Part shown: piece after piece, positions 15,395 through 23,594 of the stretch
Numbering within the stretch: position 1 is the stretch's first letter
How the letters are laid out: every line of letters starts with the position of its first letter
NCBI GenBank assembly: GCA_037133475.1
Contig: JBAXOB010000005.1
Location: 72,307-136,306 of the forward strand
Length of the DNA: 64,000 nt
Reading direction: 5' to 3'
Origin: CAIVAT01 sp037133475
GTDB lineage: Bacteria; Bacteroidota; Bacteroidia; Bacteroidales; FEN-979
Position numbers and translations under genes: made by a program
The notes under the pieces: model-generated
Database searches by the model: none
Told to the model about the DNA's origin: nothing
Seen by the model: only the letters and a program-made list of their open reading frames with translations

Positions 15395-16345
15395 TTAGAC
15401 TGTTTTCAGAAAACGCAGGATATTGGATTCAATTCTTGCCAGGATATCGACATTCTCAGCCCTGACAAATTTGTCGCCCGTGATCCCTTCGTAAAGTTCG
15501 ATATAACGATCGGAGATCTCCTTAATCCAGGCATCACTCATTTCGGGAACCTGCTGCCCCTCCTTGCCCATAAAGCCATTGGCCATGAGCCATTCGCGCA
15601 CGAATTCCTTTGAAAGCTGGCGTTGCTGGATCCCGGCAGCCTGGCGTTCCTCGTATCCTTCGAGATAAAAATATCGTGAGGAATCGGGGGTGTGAATTTC
15701 ATCGCACAGGTAGATCGTACCATCCTGGCCCTTCCCGAATTCATATTTGGTATCCACCAGGATAAGTCCCTTCTGCGCAGCTATTTCCGTTCCACGCTTA
15801 AACAGGTCATAGGTATACTGCTTGATCAGCTCATATTCGCTGCGGGGAATGACGCCGCTTGCCATTAGCTCATCTTCTGTAATGTCCATATCATGCCCTT
15901 CGGCTGCCTTGGTGGTTGGCGTAATGATCGGTTTGGGAAAACGCTGGTGTTCCTTCATCCCGTCGGGAACGGGCACTCCGCAGATCTCCCTGGCCCCCTG
16001 CTGGTAGGTTCGCCACGAGCTCCCGGTAAGGTAACCGCGGATGATCATCTCGACAGGGTAAATGTTACAAAACCGGCCAATGGTAACGTTGGGATCGGGG
16101 GTGGAGATCTTCCAGTTGGGACAAATATCGACCGTGGCATCCAGGAATTTGGCTGCGATCTGGTTCAACACCTGCCCCTTATAGGGAATTCCCCTGGGCA
16201 GAACAACATCAAAAGCCGAGATCCGGTCGCTGGCGACCATGACCAGGTATTTATCTTCAATATTATAGACATCGCGGACTTTGCCCTTATAAAGGCTTTT
16301 TTGCCCCGGAAGCGCGAAGGCGGTTTTCAGAATTACGTTTTGCAT
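15395..16345 (-). CDS. purC: Phosphoribosylaminoimidazole-succinocarboxamide synthase
   Basis: PurC joins aspartate to CAIR with ATP in purine synthesis. The 316-residue length fits the longer type that resembles the yeast enzyme. Visible marks are YKGKVRDVYNIEDKYLVMVASDRISAFD, RGIPYKGQVLNQIAAKF, VEMIIRGYLTGSSW and DTKYEFG, and the C-terminal part has PDSSRYF. It lies between phoH (upstream) and the aminotransferase (downstream), all on the minus strand with short gaps, so phoH-purC-aminotransferase-sugar transferase may form one transcript. purE is found separately at 48432. Confidence 0.97.
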   Translation of the reverse strand: MQNVILKTAFALPGQKSLYKGKVRDVYNIEDKYLVMVASDRISAFDVVLPRGIPYKGQVLNQIAAKFLDATVDICPNWKISTPDPNVTIGRFCNIYPVEMIIRGYLTGSSWRTYQQGAREICGVPVPDGMKEHQRFPKPIITPTTKAAEGHDMDITEDELMASGVIPRSEYELIKQYTYDLFKRGTEIAAQKGLILVDTKYEFGKGQDGTIYLCDEIHTPDSSRYFYLEGYEERQAAGIQQRQLSKEFVREWLMANGFMGKEGQQVPEMSDAWIKEISDRYIELYEGITGDKFVRAENVDILARIESNILRFLKTV

Positions 16346-16380
16346 AGGTTGGATGTTTTTACAAATATTGGGAACAAACT

Positions 16381-17322
16381 CTATTCATTGCTGTATGCTG
16401 ATATGATCCGGCTTACCAGTTTGTGCCGGATAATGTCTGACTTGTCAAGGTAAACGAAATCGATGCCGGGAATATTATCCAGGATGGTTTGGGAATGTAC
16501 CAATCCGCTCACCTGGTTTTTCGGCAGGTCGATCTGGGTGATATCGCCGGTGACGATAAACTTGGATGAGGCTCCCATCCTGGTCAGGAACATTTTGAGC
16601 TGGCTTGGCGTGGTATTCTGGGCTTCGTCGAGAATGGCAAAGGCATTGTTGAGGGTGCGTCCGCGCATAAAGGCAAGCGGAGCGATCTCGATAATCCTTT
16701 CCTCGATATATTGCAGCAGTTTCTGGGTTGGGAGCATATCGCCCAGGGCATCGTAGAGCGGTTGCATATAAGGGTCGAGTTTTTCTTTCAGATCCCCGGG
16801 CAGGAAGCCCAGGTTTTCGCCCGCCTCCACAGCCGGCCTGGTCAGGATGATCCGCTGGATCTCCTTGTTTTTCAGGGCACGCACCGCAAGCGCCACGGCA
16901 GTATAGGTTTTGCCTGTCCCGGCAGGCCCGATGGCAAAGAGCAGGTCGTTTTTCTGGCTGCTTTCAACGAGTTTCCGCTGGTTTGCCGTACGGGCCCTTA
17001 TCAGCAGCCCGTTCTTTCCATGAACAAGCACATCTGCATTTCCTTCCGCTCCCATGACGGATCCGTTGGTTTCGGAGCCCATGATCACCGGTATATCGCT
17101 TTTTGCCAGTCGCCCGAACTTCTCAAAATAGAGCACCAGGGTTCTGAACCTCTCCTCGAAATCAAGCAGGTCGTTCTCCTCGCCATAGGCTTTTACATAA
17201 TTGTCGCGGGAGACAATCTTTAACTTGGGGAACAGGTTACGGACAACATCCAGGTTTTGGTCATTAGCGCCAAAAATGTCAAGCGGATGAACGGATTCGA
17301 TGTTGATTATCTTCTCACTCAT
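16381..17322 (-). CDS. phoH: PhoH-like ATPase
   Basis: This P-loop protein of the PhoH/YbeZ family is often linked to RNA metabolism and ribosome maturation together with YbeY. The Walker A motif is GPAGTGKTYTA, Walker B is in AFAILDEAQNTT, and FLTRMGASSKFIVTGDITQIDLP is a family block. The frame can be extended nine codons upstream, but ATG at 17322 (MSEKIIN) is chosen because the overlapping promoter boxes at 17333-17354 lie in the extension. Length from this start is 313 residues. It is transcribed away from the SAM hydroxide adenosyltransferase gene. Confidence 0.93.
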   Translation of the reverse strand: MSEKIINIESVHPLDIFGANDQNLDVVRNLFPKLKIVSRDNYVKAYGEENDLLDFEERFRTLVLYFEKFGRLAKSDIPVIMGSETNGSVMGAEGNADVLVHGKNGLLIRARTANQRKLVESSQKNDLLFAIGPAGTGKTYTAVALAVRALKNKEIQRIILTRPAVEAGENLGFLPGDLKEKLDPYMQPLYDALGDMLPTQKLLQYIEERIIEIAPLAFMRGRTLNNAFAILDEAQNTTPSQLKMFLTRMGASSKFIVTGDITQIDLPKNQVSGLVHSQTILDNIPGIDFVYLDKSDIIRHKLVSRIISAYSNE

Positions 17323-17332
17323 GAAATAGTTG

Positions 17333-17340
17333 TACCTTTG
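17333..17340 (+). promoter_or_regulatory. -7 box for the SAM hydroxide adenosyltransferase gene
   Basis: TACCTTTG matches TAnnTTTG and lies 25 bases before the ATG at 17366. It stands to the left of the opposing box at 17347-17354, so the two promoters face each other instead of standing back to back. Confidence 0.5.
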
Positions 17341-17346
17341 AATACG

Positions 17347-17354
17347 CAAAAGTA
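17347..17354 (-). promoter_or_regulatory. -7 box for phoH
   Basis: The minus strand reads TACTTTTG, matching TAnnTTTG, 24 bases upstream of the phoH start at 17322. A TTG on the minus strand at 17370-17372 is 15 bases away, shorter than the usual -33 spacing. Any -33 region here would lie inside the first codons of the opposite gene. Confidence 0.5.
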
Positions 17355-17365
17355 CGAATTATTCT

Positions 17366-18145
17366 ATGGCAATCATAACGCTCACAAGCGACTGGGGACT
17401 TAAAGATCATTACGTCGGATCCGTTAAAGGTGCTATCCTGCGACAATTCCCCGATGCCCGGATTGTAGACATATCGCACCAGATCCCGGCCTTTGACCTG
17501 AACCAGGCTGCGTTTATCATTCGTAATTTCTACGGCAGCTTTCCCGAAGGGACCATCCATATTATTGCCATCAATTCGGAGGCGGCCACCGACACTCCGC
17601 ATACGCTGGTCCATTATCACGGCCATTATTTCATCGGAGCCGACAATGGCATTTTCTCGCTGCTTTTTGATGAAAAGCCCGACCGGATCATTGAACTGGA
17701 CATCATCCAGGATTCCGACTACTTCACCTTCCCGTCGCGGGATGTATTCGTTAAGGTCGCCTGCCACATTGCCAGCGGGAAACCCATCGAGCAACTGGGG
17801 CATCCCAAGGCAGGAATCATCCAACGGATGGCCTTCAAGCCTGTCATCCAGGATGACCTGATCAGGGGCAAAGTCATCTATATTGACAATTATGAAAATG
17901 TTTTTGTCAACATCACCGAACCGCTATTCACCTCTGTTGTAAAAAACCGCAAATTCGTCATCACTTTCCGGTCGCCAAACTACAGGATCACCACCATCAG
18001 TAAATCATACAAGGATGTTAACCCGGGTGAGATGCTGGCGCTGTTCTCCACCAGCGGGTACCTCGAAATCGCCATTTGCCAGAGCAAGGCAAGCAGTTTG
18101 CTGGGGCTGAAGATGGATCAGCTGGTGCTGGTTGAATTACAATAA
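17366..18145 (+). CDS. SAM hydroxide adenosyltransferase (DUF62 family)
   Basis: Members hydrolyse S-adenosylmethionine to adenosine and methionine and are related to fluorinase and chlorinase. The 259-residue protein has the family N-terminus ITLTSDWGLKDHYVGSVKGAI, then VDISHQIPAFDLNQAAF, the EGTIHIIAIN strand and YFIGADNGIFSLL, with IYIDNYENVFVNI opening the C-terminal domain. The conserved aspartates of the SAM site are present. No halogenase-type context is seen. mgsA follows 11 bases later. Confidence 0.93.
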   Translation: MAIITLTSDWGLKDHYVGSVKGAILRQFPDARIVDISHQIPAFDLNQAAFIIRNFYGSFPEGTIHIIAINSEAATDTPHTLVHYHGHYFIGADNGIFSLLFDEKPDRIIELDIIQDSDYFTFPSRDVFVKVACHIASGKPIEQLGHPKAGIIQRMAFKPVIQDDLIRGKVIYIDNYENVFVNITEPLFTSVVKNRKFVITFRSPNYRITTISKSYKDVNPGEMLALFSTSGYLEIAICQSKASSLLGLKMDQLVLVELQ

Positions 18146-18156
18146 CACAAAAAATT

Positions 18157-18624
18157 ATGGAAAAATCGAAACACATTGCCCTTGTTGCCCACGACAACCG
18201 CAAGAAAGACCTTGTGGAATGGGTTGAGTTCAATTACAAGACCCTGCTGGGCCATCACCTCATCTGTACCGGCACCACCGGCAAACTGGTGGAGGAGACG
18301 ATCCTCAACAAACTCGAGGAGGATGAGAAGATCACCTTTGATATCGTCAAGCTGAAATCGGGGCCCTTGGGGGGCGACCAGCAGCTGGGAGCGCTGATTT
18401 CGGAAGGGATGATCGACCTGCTCATCTTTTTCTGGGATCCCATGCAGCCCCAGCCGCACGATGTGGATGTGAAGGCATTGTTGCGGATTACGGTGGTTTA
18501 TAACATCCCGACAGCCTGTAACCGGTCAACCGCCGACTTCCTGATTTCCTCCCATTTGCTGAAGGAAACCTACGCCCCGAAACTTGTCGATTATTCTGTC
18601 TATATTTCGCGGCAGACACCCTAA
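18157..18624 (+). CDS. mgsA: Methylglyoxal synthase
   Basis: The enzyme converts dihydroxyacetone phosphate to methylglyoxal and phosphate, a bypass of lower glycolysis used under phosphate limitation. The 155-residue length matches the family. Visible marks are ALVAHDNRKKDL, TGTTGKL, SGPLGGDQQLGALI, IDLLIFFWDPM and QPHDVDVKALLRI, plus NIPTACNRSTADFL, covering the catalytic Asp residues and phosphate-binding loop. It stands between the DUF62 gene and gldF. Confidence 0.96.
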   Translation: MEKSKHIALVAHDNRKKDLVEWVEFNYKTLLGHHLICTGTTGKLVEETILNKLEEDEKITFDIVKLKSGPLGGDQQLGALISEGMIDLLIFFWDPMQPQPHDVDVKALLRITVVYNIPTACNRSTADFLISSHLLKETYAPKLVDYSVYISRQTP

Positions 18625-18662
18625 AATCTTCCAGGGGGTGCATTTTGGTGGCTGAAAATTGC

Positions 18663-18670
18663 TAATTTTG
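18663..18670 (+). promoter_or_regulatory. -7 box for the gldF-gldG operon
   Basis: TAATTTTG matches TAnnTTTG. A TTTG at 18644-18647 is 15 bases upstream and could serve as a -33 element with short spacing. It lies 22 bases before the chosen gldF start. Confidence 0.5.
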
Positions 18671-18692
18671 CACGCCCTTAACCAATGTGCAC

Positions 18693-19424
18693 ATGTTCAC
18701 CCTTTTTAAGAAAGAGATCAACGGGTTCCTGAACTCACTCATCGGGTACATCGTTATGATTGTGTTCCTGCTGATGACAGGGCTTTTCCTCTGGGTTTTT
18801 CCGCTCGAATTCAACATTCTCGATTTTGGCTTTGCCAGTCTTGACGGGCTGTTTATCCTTGCTCCCTTTGTCTTCCTTTTCCTGATACCAGCCATTACCA
18901 TGCGTTCATTTGCCGATGAAAAGAAAAGCGGCACGCTGGAACTGCTGATGACCCAGCCACTGACCGACCTGCAGGTAATCATGGCAAAATATTTTGCCGG
19001 GATCGTGCTGGTCATGATTTCCCTGCTGCCGACGCTCGTATATTATGGCTCGGTTTACCTGCTTGGACTTCCTGCCGGCAACCTCGACTCGGGCAGCATC
19101 TGGGGCTCCTACCTCGGGTTGCTTTTCCTGGGCGCCAGCTTCGTTGCCATCGGGATTTTTGCCTCTTCCATTACCGATAACCAGATCGTTTCCTTTATCC
19201 TCGCGGTGTTCATCTGTTTTTTCCTCTACATGGGATTTGAGTTTATCTACAACTTTGTCGTATCAGGAAAGACCGGGCTGATCATCGAATCGCTGGGACT
19301 CAATGCCCATTATTCCTCCATGAGCAGGGGGGTGATCGACAGCCGCGACCTGATCTACTTCCTGAGTGTCACAGCCCTATTTGTACTTCTCACAAAATTA
19401 TCGTTGGAAAGCAGAAAATGGTAA
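18693..19424 (+). CDS. gldF: GldF, gliding-motility-associated ABC transporter permease
   Basis: This 243-residue ABC-2-type permease has about six membrane helices and the typical ABC-2 coupling segment RSFADEKKSGTLELLMTQPLTDLQVIMAKY. In Bacteroidota the pair GldF plus GldG works with the ATPase GldA in gliding-related export. The frame opens with GTG at 18687; the ATG at 18693 gives MFTLFKKEINGF, the usual family N-terminus, and is preferred. The end overlaps the gldG start. gldA is not in the window. Confidence 0.92.
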   Translation: MFTLFKKEINGFLNSLIGYIVMIVFLLMTGLFLWVFPLEFNILDFGFASLDGLFILAPFVFLFLIPAITMRSFADEKKSGTLELLMTQPLTDLQVIMAKYFAGIVLVMISLLPTLVYYGSVYLLGLPAGNLDSGSIWGSYLGLLFLGASFVAIGIFASSITDNQIVSFILAVFICFFLYMGFEFIYNFVVSGKTGLIIESLGLNAHYSSMSRGVIDSRDLIYFLSVTALFVLLTKLSLESRKW

Positions 19425-21175
19425 CGGATCGTATGGCAGATAAAAAGAAAAATATCAAACGCGCAAATATTACCGGGCTGTTCCTTGGCCTGGCCATTAT
19501 TGTGCTCACGAACATCATAGCCTCGTTTATCTTCACCCGGGTTGACCTCACCGCCGAACATCGCTACTCCCTTGCCCCCGCGACCAAAACCCTGCTGAAA
19601 AAACTGGATGACGTGGTCTTTTTCAAGGTTTATCTTGCCGGCGACCTGCCTTCGGGTTTCCAGCGGCTGTCAAACGAAACCAGGGAGATGCTCGATGAAT
19701 TCAGGGTTTACAGCAAAAACATCCAGTACGAATTTGTCAACCCTTCGGAAAACCCGAACGCAAAAGACCGCAATGACGCCTACCGTTTGCTGGTTCAAAG
19801 TGGCCTGCAGCCTACCGACCTGAGGGTAAATAAAAAGGGGGTCTCCTCCCAGATTATTCTTTTTCCGGGCGCTATCGTCACCTACCATGGGAAACAAATC
19901 CCGCAGCAATTGCTGATGACACAACTCCAGGAAGATCAGAACAAAGTGCTGAACAACTCCATCCAGACCCTTGAATACAACCTTGCCAGCGCCATCAAAA
20001 ACCTCACTACCCCCATCAAGCCACGGGTTGCCATTATCGAGGGGCAGGGTGAACTTACCCAGATGGAGACCTACGACCTTCAGAATTCGCTTTCAGAGTT
20101 TTACAACGTTGAAAGGGTCGAGATCAAGAATAAGATCAGCAGCCTGGCTGTCAGGCTTAAAACAGATTCAACCAGCGATGTGCTTGTCAACAAATACAGG
20201 GCAATTATCATTGCCAAGCCGACCAGCCAGTTCGACGAACGCGACAAGTTCCTGATCGACCAGTTCATCATGCGCGGGGGCAAGGTTTTGTGGCTGATCG
20301 ATCCAGTTTTTGCCAGCATGGACAGCATCAAGGTGAACAGCACCATGGGCATTCCCAACGATATCAACCTGGAGGATATGCTCTTCAATTACGGTGTAAG
20401 GATGAACACCAACCTGGTGCAGGACCTCACCGCGCTGAAGATCCCGATAAAGACCGGCCAGATAGGCAACCAGCCACAGTTTGATTTCTTTACATGGTAC
20501 TTCTTCCCGGTGCTGATGCCATCCATCAACCACCCGATCGTAAACGGCCTCAATGCCATCAAAACAGAATTTATCAGCACCCTGGATACCGTTACAGCCC
20601 CCGGGATCAAAAAGACCTACCTGCTGGAAACTTCGCCCTACTCGAGAACGGTAAATGTGCCGGCCCTGATAGATCTTGAGATTGTCAAAAGACAGCCCAA
20701 CGAACGGGCATTCAATAAGGGGCCCTTTCCTGTTGCCGTGCTGCTCGAGGGATCCTTTAACTCCTCGTACGTGCACAGGATTCCCCCCGAATTGTCCGAA
20801 AACCGCAGCCTTGGCTACAAAGCAAAAAGCAAACCTACCAAGATGATCGTGATGACCGACGGCGATATGGTTAAGAACCAGTTTCATTTTTCCCAGGGAT
20901 ACCCCTTACCCCTGGGATTTGATCAATATACCCGGCAGACCTTTGGCAACAAAGACCTGGCGTTGAATGCCATCAACTACCTCTGCGATGATTCAGGCCT
21001 TATCTCCGTTCGTTCACGGGAATTGAAACTTAGATTGCTCGACTCCACCCGGATCACCAAACAACGCCTTTTCTGGCAACTGATCAACCTCTTACTCCCG
21101 ATATTGCTGATCACCGGATTCGGGATAACGAAATTCCAGCTCCGTAAACGATCGTTTGCACGTCCAGTCCGATAG
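19418..21175 (+). CDS. gldG: GldG, gliding-motility-associated ABC transporter auxiliary protein
   Basis: The 585-residue protein has an N-terminal helix (ANITGLFLGLAIIVLTNIIASFIF), a large soluble region of ABC-type_uns (IftM/GldG) type and a C-terminal helix (LINLLLPILLITGFG) followed by a basic tail. YSLAPATKTLLKKLDD and VNPSENP are characteristic of GldG. It overlaps gldF by 7 bases; a second ATG at 19433 would begin just after the gldF stop and is an equally good start. It probably forms a membrane complex with GldF. The following DUF4340-like gene completes a common trio. Confidence 0.92.
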   Translation: MVTDRMADKKKNIKRANITGLFLGLAIIVLTNIIASFIFTRVDLTAEHRYSLAPATKTLLKKLDDVVFFKVYLAGDLPSGFQRLSNETREMLDEFRVYSKNIQYEFVNPSENPNAKDRNDAYRLLVQSGLQPTDLRVNKKGVSSQIILFPGAIVTYHGKQIPQQLLMTQLQEDQNKVLNNSIQTLEYNLASAIKNLTTPIKPRVAIIEGQGELTQMETYDLQNSLSEFYNVERVEIKNKISSLAVRLKTDSTSDVLVNKYRAIIIAKPTSQFDERDKFLIDQFIMRGGKVLWLIDPVFASMDSIKVNSTMGIPNDINLEDMLFNYGVRMNTNLVQDLTALKIPIKTGQIGNQPQFDFFTWYFFPVLMPSINHPIVNGLNAIKTEFISTLDTVTAPGIKKTYLLETSPYSRTVNVPALIDLEIVKRQPNERAFNKGPFPVAVLLEGSFNSSYVHRIPPELSENRSLGYKAKSKPTKMIVMTDGDMVKNQFHFSQGYPLPLGFDQYTRQTFGNKDLALNAINYLCDDSGLISVRSRELKLRLLDSTRITKQRLFWQLINLLLPILLITGFGITKFQLRKRSFARPVR

Positions 21176-21183
21176 ATTTCAGT

Positions 21184-22251
21184 ATGAAAAAAAACAGGTC
21201 CATTTTCGTAACATTTGTCATCCTTGCGCTGGTTGCGCTTGTTCTCTGGCTTTCACAATCCAGCAACACCTTTCGCCACACCATCAGCGATTTCGCACTC
21301 AACGACTCGTCGAACGTGACCAAGATCTTCATCGGAGATAAAAACAACAACAGCGTAAAGCTTACCAAGTTGTCGCCCGGGAAATGGATGGTGAATGACA
21401 AATACCCGGCACAGAAACTTTCGGTCGAGCTGTTGCTCAAAACCATGGTGGGAATCGAGGTTCAGTCGCCCGTAGCCAATGCAGCCCATGACAATATCGT
21501 CAGGGAACTTGCAGTCAATGCCGTGAAGGTTGAAATTTACCAGTGGGTCTACCGCGTCGACCTGTTTGGCATTATCCGGTGGTTCCCGCATGAGAAACTT
21601 ACCAAGGTATACTACGTCGGAGGCGCCACCCAAAACAACCTCGGTTGCTTTATGCTGATGGAGAACTCCTCCAAACCCTTTATCACCTTTCTTCCAGGAT
21701 TCAGGGGATTTGTCTCCCCGCGATACAGCCCTATTGAAAAGTACTGGAGGGATTACAACATTTTCAAAAAGACCATTCCCGAAATTGCCTCGATCAAGGT
21801 CGAGATCCTTGCTGACCCTGATTATTCCTACGAAGTCAGGAATAACGGGAAAAATCAATTTTCAATCCGAGGATTGTCCGATCATGCCGAAATAACCGAT
21901 TACGACACCCTGAAACTGCTGAACTTCCTGTCGGGGTTCCGCAATCTCAATTACGAAGCATTGCTGAATGACATGGACAAGGCCCGCAAGGATTCCATTC
22001 TTGCCTCACAGCCCTTTATCATCATCTCCCTGACCGATACTTCGGGAAAGACCAAAAGCATTAAAACCTATCATAAAAAGGGACCTGATGGTCAGACCGA
22101 CCCCAATGGCATTCCCCTGCCCTATGACCTTGACCGCCTGTATGCCTCGGTAAACGACGGCCAGGACTTTACCCTCATCCAGTACTTTACCTTTGACAAG
22201 GTTTTGCGTCCCAAATCGTTTTTCGTTAAGGACAATCCCAAAAAGCGCTAA
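21184..22251 (+). CDS. DUF4340-like membrane-anchored protein downstream of gldG
   Basis: The 355-residue protein starts with one helix (SIFVTFVILALVALVLWLSQSS) and is otherwise soluble, with a repeated fold typical of DUF4340 proteins that accompany GldG-like ABC components: a segment on ion or redox-like residues is absent, but SPGKWMVNDKYPAQKLSVELLLKTM and YYVGGATQNNLGCFMLM recall the family layout. It begins 8 bases after gldG ends, so it shares the operon. Its role is unknown; assignment to the family is by overall layout and position. Confidence 0.75.
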   Translation: MKKNRSIFVTFVILALVALVLWLSQSSNTFRHTISDFALNDSSNVTKIFIGDKNNNSVKLTKLSPGKWMVNDKYPAQKLSVELLLKTMVGIEVQSPVANAAHDNIVRELAVNAVKVEIYQWVYRVDLFGIIRWFPHEKLTKVYYVGGATQNNLGCFMLMENSSKPFITFLPGFRGFVSPRYSPIEKYWRDYNIFKKTIPEIASIKVEILADPDYSYEVRNNGKNQFSIRGLSDHAEITDYDTLKLLNFLSGFRNLNYEALLNDMDKARKDSILASQPFIIISLTDTSGKTKSIKTYHKKGPDGQTDPNGIPLPYDLDRLYASVNDGQDFTLIQYFTFDKVLRPKSFFVKDNPKKR

Positions 22252-22312
22252 CCCGTCACGCTTCTCTCCTGCTTTTCAGCCAGGCTGTTTTTTACTGATA
22301 AATCTCCAGGTT

Positions 22313-22334
22313 ATTACCTCCCGGCTGAGGTAAT
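22313..22334. other. Perfect hairpin without T-run after the gld operon
   Basis: ATTACCTC, a 6-base loop, and GAGGTAAT form an 8-bp stem 61 bases after the DUF4340-like stop. No T-tract follows, so it is not a standard terminator. Its right arm contains CTGAGGTAA (22325-22333), which recurs at 23367-23375 on the far side of the AT-rich methyltransferase gene. Confidence 0.5.
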
Positions 22335-22370
22335 CTCCAAAGAAATTCTTGCCCAAAAGAAAATTAAGTT

Positions 22371-22378
22371 TATTTTTG
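22371..22378 (+). promoter_or_regulatory. -7 box upstream of the methyltransferase gene
   Basis: TATTTTTG matches TAnnTTTG and would give a leader of about 75 bases before the ATG at 22460. The region is AT-rich, so a chance match is possible. Confidence 0.35.
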
Positions 22379-22459
22379 TTGGGAAGAATTAAAAGTAAAA
22401 ACAACAATACCCTATCTGAAAACGATTGAACAAGTATTCATAAACGAAAAAAACATCCC

Positions 22460-23161
22460 ATGAATATCAAAGATATTACCCCGCCGATTTTGTTCCGGTT
22501 ATTCAAAAAAGGCAAAGGAATAGTATCCTTTTTTAATGGCGGCTATACTTTTACAAAGTTAAAGAACCGGGAAACCATTTATTTGTATGCAGGGGATGTC
22601 CCTGATAAAGAAGAATATAAAAGGTATATTGGGCTTTCACTTTCACAAAAAAACAACAGGCACATACAACATGATGTTACCAAAAAATATCCTCTTCCTG
22701 ATAATTGTGTGAGTGTCTATCAATCTGAAGATGTTTTTGAACATATCCCGTTGGCAATACTGCCAACTGTGATAAATGAGATATACAGGGTTCTGAAACC
22801 CGGTGGTGTTTTCAGGTTATCGATACCTGACTACCGGTGCAATATCCTCAACGATAGGACTTTAAAGGATAAATCAGGAGAACTTACTTTTGATCCTGTT
22901 GGAGGAGGAGCATTTAAAGATGGAAAGGTGGTAGAAGGAGGACATGTATGGTTTCCAAAATATGAAATTGTGAAAAACATGCTTGAAAAAACATTGTTTA
23001 AGAAAATACTTTTTTACCATTATTATAATGAAATGGGAGAAGGAATTACAAACAAGATCGACTATTCTGTTGGCTACGTGCAGAGAACACCTGACCATGA
23101 TGAGAGGGTTCGTAACCCATATAGACCCATGTCAATTGTTGTTGATTGTATTAAAGATTAA
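22460..23161 (+). CDS. Class I SAM-dependent methyltransferase (type 11-like)
   Basis: The 233-residue protein shows the late methyltransferase motifs SVYQSEDVFEHIPLAILPTVINEIYRVLKPGGVFRLSIPDY, where the LKPGGVFRLSIPDY strand is diagnostic of the Methyltransf_11 group and of methyltransferases in surface-glycan loci. The usual glycine-rich motif I is weak; AGDVPDKEEYKRYIGLSL takes its place. The substrate is unknown. Its base composition is clearly more AT-rich than the surrounding genes (many AAA, TTT and ATA codons), and it stands alone between two hairpin regions, which suggests acquisition by transfer. Confidence 0.8.
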   Translation: MNIKDITPPILFRLFKKGKGIVSFFNGGYTFTKLKNRETIYLYAGDVPDKEEYKRYIGLSLSQKNNRHIQHDVTKKYPLPDNCVSVYQSEDVFEHIPLAILPTVINEIYRVLKPGGVFRLSIPDYRCNILNDRTLKDKSGELTFDPVGGGAFKDGKVVEGGHVWFPKYEIVKNMLEKTLFKKILFYHYYNEMGEGITNKIDYSVGYVQRTPDHDERVRNPYRPMSIVVDCIKD

Positions 23162-23594
23162 AGGGCCCCGATACTCCCAGCTAAAACTCAAAAAGTAGAA
23201 ATCCGGTTCAGGCATCCTGTTTCTTTTCACACTTCACCTTGCCGGACAAGTCGTGCAATCTTAATACCTTCAGAACTGCTGCCTCTGGTTTTACCCGTTT
23301 TATATATCCTCGTGCGATTATTAATTACCTGGTTGCTAACCAGGTCAGGTATGTTTGGATTCCTGCCTGAGGTAACAATACACTTAGGGATAACCATTAT
23401 CACACTTTATCGATATTAATTCAATTGAATTTCAAGCTAATTTAAGTGGCCGCTCATGATAATAACAATCAATCAGTTTTTTATTTTCGCACATTGGTAA
23501 AATCAATAAATTCGTATTAACCAATCACCCTTGCACCCAGGCCAGCTCAATTTCAGCTTATTAAACAATGCATGGTGATGTTACTCCCGGTGAA
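23162..23594. other. Gene-free AT-rich stretch with one perfect hairpin
   Basis: No convincing gene lies between the methyltransferase and the beta-helix pseudogene. ACCTGGTT-GCT-AACCAGGT at 23327-23345 forms a perfect 8-bp stem but has no T-run. CTGAGGTAA at 23367-23375 repeats a 9-mer found at 22325-22333. The rest is AT-rich and featureless to my eye. Confidence 0.6.
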
